Source: Flavobacteriaceae bacterium
GTDB lineage: Bacteria > Bacteroidota > Bacteroidia > Flavobacteriales > Flavobacteriaceae
NCBI GenBank assembly: GCA_030625995.1
Contig: DAOUPU010000033.1
Coordinates: 1-17,847, forward strand
Reading direction: 5' to 3'
Length of the DNA stretch: 17,847 bases
Shown: piece by piece, positions 14,845 through 17,847 of the stretch
How the letters are laid out: each line of letters opens with the position of its first letter
Numbering within the stretch: position 1 is the stretch's first letter
Program-made: the position numbers and the translations under genes
Notes under the pieces: model-generated
Told to the model about the DNA's origin: nothing
The model's database searches: none
What the model saw: the letters and a program-made list of their open reading frames with translations, nothing else

Positions 14845-17084
14845 ACTTCTGTTTCTTTATGTGGGTTTTCAGTTATGATCTTAACAAAGTTACCTCTCAT
14901 TCCGGTACCTCCCATCAGGGGATCAATAGTAACTTTTGTTATTAATTCCGTATCACTGGCGCCTTTACCAAATGCTCTGGATAATTTTTTATTATTATGA
15001 CCAAAGCCGTGATACATATAAACAGAATCCCATCGGATGCGTTCAGTTACTCTTACTTTAATTGGGAAAGATGATAGGACACCATCTTGATTTTCCAACC
15101 AAACCTCTTGATTATTTCTAAGGTCTTCAATTCTCGCTACCTTGGGGTTAACCCAAAGCTTATTTTCATCCATCAGGTCATTTAAATTAGGATTGTTGGC
15201 TGTTCGACTAAAAGTATGCATAGGAGAACGCCCGTAATTAAGTCTGTAATAACCTTGCTCAGGATGATCATGAGAAGTGTACACTGGCATAGGATCGAAA
15301 CCTAAGGAAGCCAATTCAGAAGAGTAAAATTCAATTTTACCACTATTCGTTGGGAATTCATAAGGCTGGCCCTTTTCCAGGAACATCGGACCTGATTTGC
15401 GTTTGAATTTTTTGACTCCAACTTTTTCCATTTCTTCTAAAGAAGTACCCATCTGATCTAATTGCCAGGAAATTACGTCTTTGAAGTCATCGTATTGAAA
15501 GTATTCGTGCAAACCTAATTTTTCACCTATTTGTTTGGTCATCCACCAGGCAGGTTTTGAATCGTATTTTGGTTCAACTGCCGGCATACGTAAAGCTATA
15601 GAAGGTTCTCTATTTGTGGCAGATCTAATTCCATCATAGCGTTCCAAATAAGTACATTCAGGTAAAACCACATCTGCATAACCTGTAATTTCCATTGGCA
15701 TAGTATCCATGACCACAATAAATTCCACGGCCTCCATAGCCTCTTCAATCATTTTCCTCTGTGGTACCGTATTTACTAAATTAGTTCCTGCAACAAACCA
15801 TCCTTTAATAGGATGTTTATCATTATTACCGGGTATAGATGCTTTTATCACTTCACTTGTGATACCCATTTCTGCAAATGGATATTTTTCACCAATTTCT
15901 TCCCATCCCCATTTTGGATGCGGATAAGGAGGATGAGGAAACTTAGGTACTTTGATTTTTTCTTTAAAGTAAAAACCTCCACGAGATCCCCACGACCCGA
16001 GTAGACCATTTAATATTGCAATTGCTCTTTCTCTTTGTGAATCATCGCCGTACCATGTCACATGTCTTCCCGGATGAACAATTGTTGAAGGGGCAGCTGC
16101 AGCCATAGCTCTGGCTGTTTTACGAATATCATTTGGTTTGATCGTAGTAATTCCATAAGCCCATTCAGGAGTAAAATCTTTAACATGTTCTTTTAATTCC
16201 TCAAAACCAAAACCATATTGTTTAACATATTCTTTATTGTAAATATCTTCATAGATCAGAACATGCATCCATGAAAGCAATAGAGCAATATCCGTCGATG
16301 GTTTAATTGGTAACCAGTGTTGCGATTTACTCGCAGCTGTTGAAAATCTAGGGTCAACAGTTATGATTGTGGCACCATTGTCAATGGCGTCTGACATTTC
16401 CTGCACTTGTGAATTATGCATGTTCTCACCAATATGGGCACCAATTAATACCAAACATTTGGTGTCTCTAATATCTGTAGGTTCAGGTGAACCTATCCAA
16501 GCTCCAAAAGTTAATGCAAATCCGGTTTCTCTAGGCCCTCTACATTGCGCATAAGCAGGTTCTGCAACGGTGTCTGAGCCATAAGCTTTAAAAAGATGCT
16601 CCAAATGACTTCCGGGGGAACCGTGTTTCAGTAAGGCCATGCTTTCAGGACCATATTTATCTTTGATACCCTGCATTTTAGATGCAACCAATGTTAAGGC
16701 TTCTTCCCAGCTAGCTTCTCTGAAGGTATCTATACCATCTATCTTTGTTCTGATCAATGGCGTTTTTAAACGATCGGTATCAGAATACATTCCTACACCA
16801 CCTGTACCTCTTGGGCAGAGACGACCATAACAATGCGGATCTATTTCATTACCGATAATTTTTTGAATATTATTATCTTCATCTGTATAAGCCCATGCAG
16901 CGCATTTCCAAAAGCAAACTTCACAATAAGTAGCAGTTCTTCTTAGATTTTTGGCACTTTTGGCAAGCAAATTATTTTCTGTTAAGGCATTAGCTCCTAC
17001 AGAGCCAAATGCCGTTGCAGAAAGTGCTATACCACTTGCACCAAGGGCAGAGATTTTAATAAATGATCTCCTGGAATTATTCAT
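14841..17084 (-). CDS. Tat-exported molybdopterin oxidoreductase, Psr/Phs type catalytic subunit
   Basis: A 747-residue molybdoenzyme. The N-terminus has a twin-arginine signal (RRSFIKISALGA, 5-16). A [4Fe-4S] site follows with C54, C57, C61 and C90 (CEVCFWKC...LCPRG). The Mo-bis-PGD domains include a segment with C181 (AQCRGPRETG) at the expected metal-ligand position, placing it with the cysteine-ligated periplasmic enzymes such as polysulfide, thiosulfate, tetrathionate or arsenate reductases rather than the serine-ligated DMSO reductases. Later come GLLGSWGSRGG (about 365-375) and a C-terminal MPT-binding domain. CEVCFWKCAAW is not the usual cluster motif I know for PsrA or PhsA, so this is probably a distinct branch. 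It is the first gene of an operon with ferredoxin, NrfD, YeeE/YedE and rhodanese genes, so a sulfur substrate is likely. The exact substrate is unresolved. Confidence 0.85.
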   Translation of the reverse strand: MNNSRRSFIKISALGASGIALSATAFGSVGANALTENNLLAKSAKNLRRTATYCEVCFWKCAAWAYTDEDNNIQKIIGNEIDPHCYGRLCPRGTGGVGMYSDTDRLKTPLIRTKIDGIDTFREASWEEALTLVASKMQGIKDKYGPESMALLKHGSPGSHLEHLFKAYGSDTVAEPAYAQCRGPRETGFALTFGAWIGSPEPTDIRDTKCLVLIGAHIGENMHNSQVQEMSDAIDNGATIITVDPRFSTAASKSQHWLPIKPSTDIALLLSWMHVLIYEDIYNKEYVKQYGFGFEELKEHVKDFTPEWAYGITTIKPNDIRKTARAMAAAAPSTIVHPGRHVTWYGDDSQRERAIAILNGLLGSWGSRGGFYFKEKIKVPKFPHPPYPHPKWGWEEIGEKYPFAEMGITSEVIKASIPGNNDKHPIKGWFVAGTNLVNTVPQRKMIEEAMEAVEFIVVMDTMPMEITGYADVVLPECTYLERYDGIRSATNREPSIALRMPAVEPKYDSKPAWWMTKQIGEKLGLHEYFQYDDFKDVISWQLDQMGTSLEEMEKVGVKKFKRKSGPMFLEKGQPYEFPTNSGKIEFYSSELASLGFDPMPVYTSHDHPEQGYYRLNYGRSPMHTFSRTANNPNLNDLMDENKLWVNPKVARIEDLRNNQEVWLENQDGVLSSFPIKVRVTERIRWDSVYMYHGFGHNNKKLSRAFGKGASDTELITKVTIDPLMGGTGMRGNFVKIITENPHKETEV

Positions 17085-17103
17085 ATTTTCTTAGTTTTAA
17101 GCT

Positions 17104-17115
17104 TGACAATGATCA
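17104..17115. promoter_or_regulatory. Crp/Fnr-type operator downstream of the molybdoenzyme promoter
   Basis: TGAC-AATG-ATCA fits the island's operator rule TGA(C/T)-N4-(A/G)TCA. Extended, TTGACAATGATCAA differs from the classic Fnr site by a single base. It lies between the predicted transcription start and the start codon, centred 25 bases before the ATG, where a bound regulator would block rather than activate. Confidence 0.4.
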
Positions 17116-17152
17116 ACAGGTCTACACATGCTGCTCTTATCAAATCCAAGTG

Positions 17153-17195
17153 TAAAATTAGAGGAAAGCAAAATTTTTTTAGATGATATATGTCA
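17153..17195 (-). promoter_or_regulatory. Promoter of the molybdoenzyme operon with Crp-type operator
   Basis: Read on the minus strand, a -7 box TAATTTTA lies at 17160-17153, identical to that of the rhodanese operon. Exactly 23 bases upstream is TGAT-ATAT-GTCA (17184-17195). The distance and box agree base for base with the SQR and rhodanese promoters. The leader to the start codon is about 65 bases. Confidence 0.6.
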
Positions 17196-17214
17196 TGTAA
17201 CAATCATTAACCAT

Positions 17215-17228
17215 GTTACTTAGGTCAC
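17215..17228. promoter_or_regulatory. Upstream Crp-type operator in the divergent region
   Basis: GTTAC-TTAG-GTCAC is a Crp-type inverted repeat with one mismatch between arms. Its centre is 32 bp beyond the main operator of the molybdoenzyme operon. It lies between two divergent genes and could serve either. Confidence 0.4.
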
Positions 17229-17325
17229 ATTCAGAGAAACTTATAGATAGATAATTGCGCGTTAACCTCAATAAATATTGATATTAATTTCGATATTTAG
17301 CATTTAGTAGAAATATAAATAATTG

Positions 17326-17333
17326 TAGATTTG
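17326..17333 (+). promoter_or_regulatory. Possible -7 box of the multiheme cytochrome gene
   Basis: TAGATTTG matches TAnnTTTG perfectly and ends 25 bases before the ATG at 17359. No convincing -33 element or Crp-type operator is found at the distance seen at the other three promoters, so control of this gene may differ. Confidence 0.35.
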
Positions 17334-17358
17334 TATTGACCATTGATAATTTAATTAA

Positions 17359-17847
17359 ATGAATTTCTTAAGAAAAATATTTAAAAAGGAAGGTTTACTT
17401 TTTATTCTGTTAAGTGCAGTAATTTTAATTTTAATTCTTTTAAGATTAGATATTTTTAGTACGGATAAATCGATGGAGACCCAGGAGTATTCTACATTAA
17501 ATGTAGAAAGGGAGACTTGTCAAAATTGCCATATACAAAATACCGGATTTTCAGAATATCATAATCCTAAATTGATAGGTTGCGTAAGTTGCCATTTGGG
17601 TAATCCGAATGCAGAGACCAAAGAGGAATCTCATAAAAATATGGTTCTGATTCCGGGTAACCTAAGCGATGCAGATGCTACCTGTGGTACTTGCCATAAA
17701 AATGAGCTTCACAAAATTAAACATTCCTTGATGACAAGCAATAGCGGTTTGGTTGCTGTGGATAAATTTGTTTTTGGAGAGGCAAATACTCCTGATGGCC
17801 AATATCATATTAAAGATATTAAATACACTGCAGCCGATAAACACCTG
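17359..17847 (+). CDS. Membrane-anchored multiheme cytochrome c (3' end outside window)
   Basis: The first 163 residues are visible and the frame runs open to the window edge. A basic start is followed by one membrane helix (about 12-29), used as anchor or uncleaved signal. Three haem c motifs appear: CQNCH (54-58), CVSCH (75-79) and CGTCH (109-113), with many further histidines that could be distal ligands. More haems are likely beyond the edge. It diverges from the molybdoenzyme operon across a 274-base regulatory region. By context it may exchange electrons with that complex or with the quinone pool, or may itself be a sulfur-compound oxidoreductase (octaheme tetrathionate and sulfite reductases exist). 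The visible part does not settle the subfamily. Confidence 0.8.
   Translation, partial: MNFLRKIFKKEGLLFILLSAVILILILLRLDIFSTDKSMETQEYSTLNVERETCQNCHIQNTGFSEYHNPKLIGCVSCHLGNPNAETKEESHKNMVLIPGNLSDADATCGTCHKNELHKIKHSLMTSNSGLVAVDKFVFGEANTPDGQYHIKDIKYTAADKHL

Noticed and set aside
1..17847. tRNA, rRNA, CRISPR array, insertion sequence
   Set aside because: I looked for CCA-ended cloverleafs, regularly spaced repeats and transposase motifs and saw none.

Overview
This window comes from an AT-rich member of the Bacteroidota, most likely a flavobacterium-like lineage. Three things point there: starts with no clear Shine-Dalgarno sequence, promoter boxes of the Bacteroidota type (TAnnTTTG), and typical gene content (DUF1569, M61 peptidase with PDZ, Crp/Fnr proteins with a GDTCA...C loop). 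I cannot name a genus. About two thirds of the window is an island for sulfur chemistry in the cell envelope. The rest is housekeeping.

Left part (1-5853). An incomplete sulfide:quinone-oxidoreductase-like flavoprotein runs off the left edge on the minus strand. Behind it are three tandem Crp-type operators. A small DUF1569 gene (minus), ligA (plus) and an M61 peptidase gene (minus) follow. Palindromic repeats lie on both sides of the peptidase gene (3782-3896 and 5742-5778).

Middle part (5854-9918), all minus strand. The order of transcription is: a secreted tandem-rhodanese protein, a tandem-rhodanese lipoprotein, an OprO/P-like porin, a factor-independent terminator, then a Crp/Fnr regulator that appears to have its own promoter.

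Right part (10148-17084), all minus strand and tightly packed, is probably one operon. It encodes a Tat-exported molybdopterin enzyme of the Psr/Phs type, a four-cluster ferredoxin subunit, an NrfD membrane subunit, two YeeE/YedE half-transporters, two membrane-anchored rhodanese-fold proteins without the catalytic cysteine, and a second Crp/Fnr regulator that is a gap-free paralogue of the first. A membrane-anchored multiheme cytochrome c gene diverges from it and runs off the right edge.

How it may work together (inference): SQR and the molybdoenzyme complex would move electrons between the quinone pool and sulfur compounds. YeeE/YedE and the porin would move sulfur compounds across the two membranes. 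The rhodanese proteins would carry sulfane sulfur in the periplasm. The direction (sulfide/thiosulfate oxidation or polysulfide/thiosulfate reduction) cannot be read from the sequence.

Two observations stand out. First, the two degenerate rhodanese proteins share a lysine-rich C-terminal tail ending exactly in PEGGC; in one of them that terminal cysteine is the only cysteine. This looks like a swinging-arm sulfur carrier. Second, three separate promoters (SQR, rhodanese operon, molybdoenzyme operon) carry the same 12-bp palindrome, TGA(C/T)-N4-(A/G)TCA, exactly 23 bases upstream of a TAATTTT(G/A) box. This defines a candidate regulon for the two Crp/Fnr paralogues.
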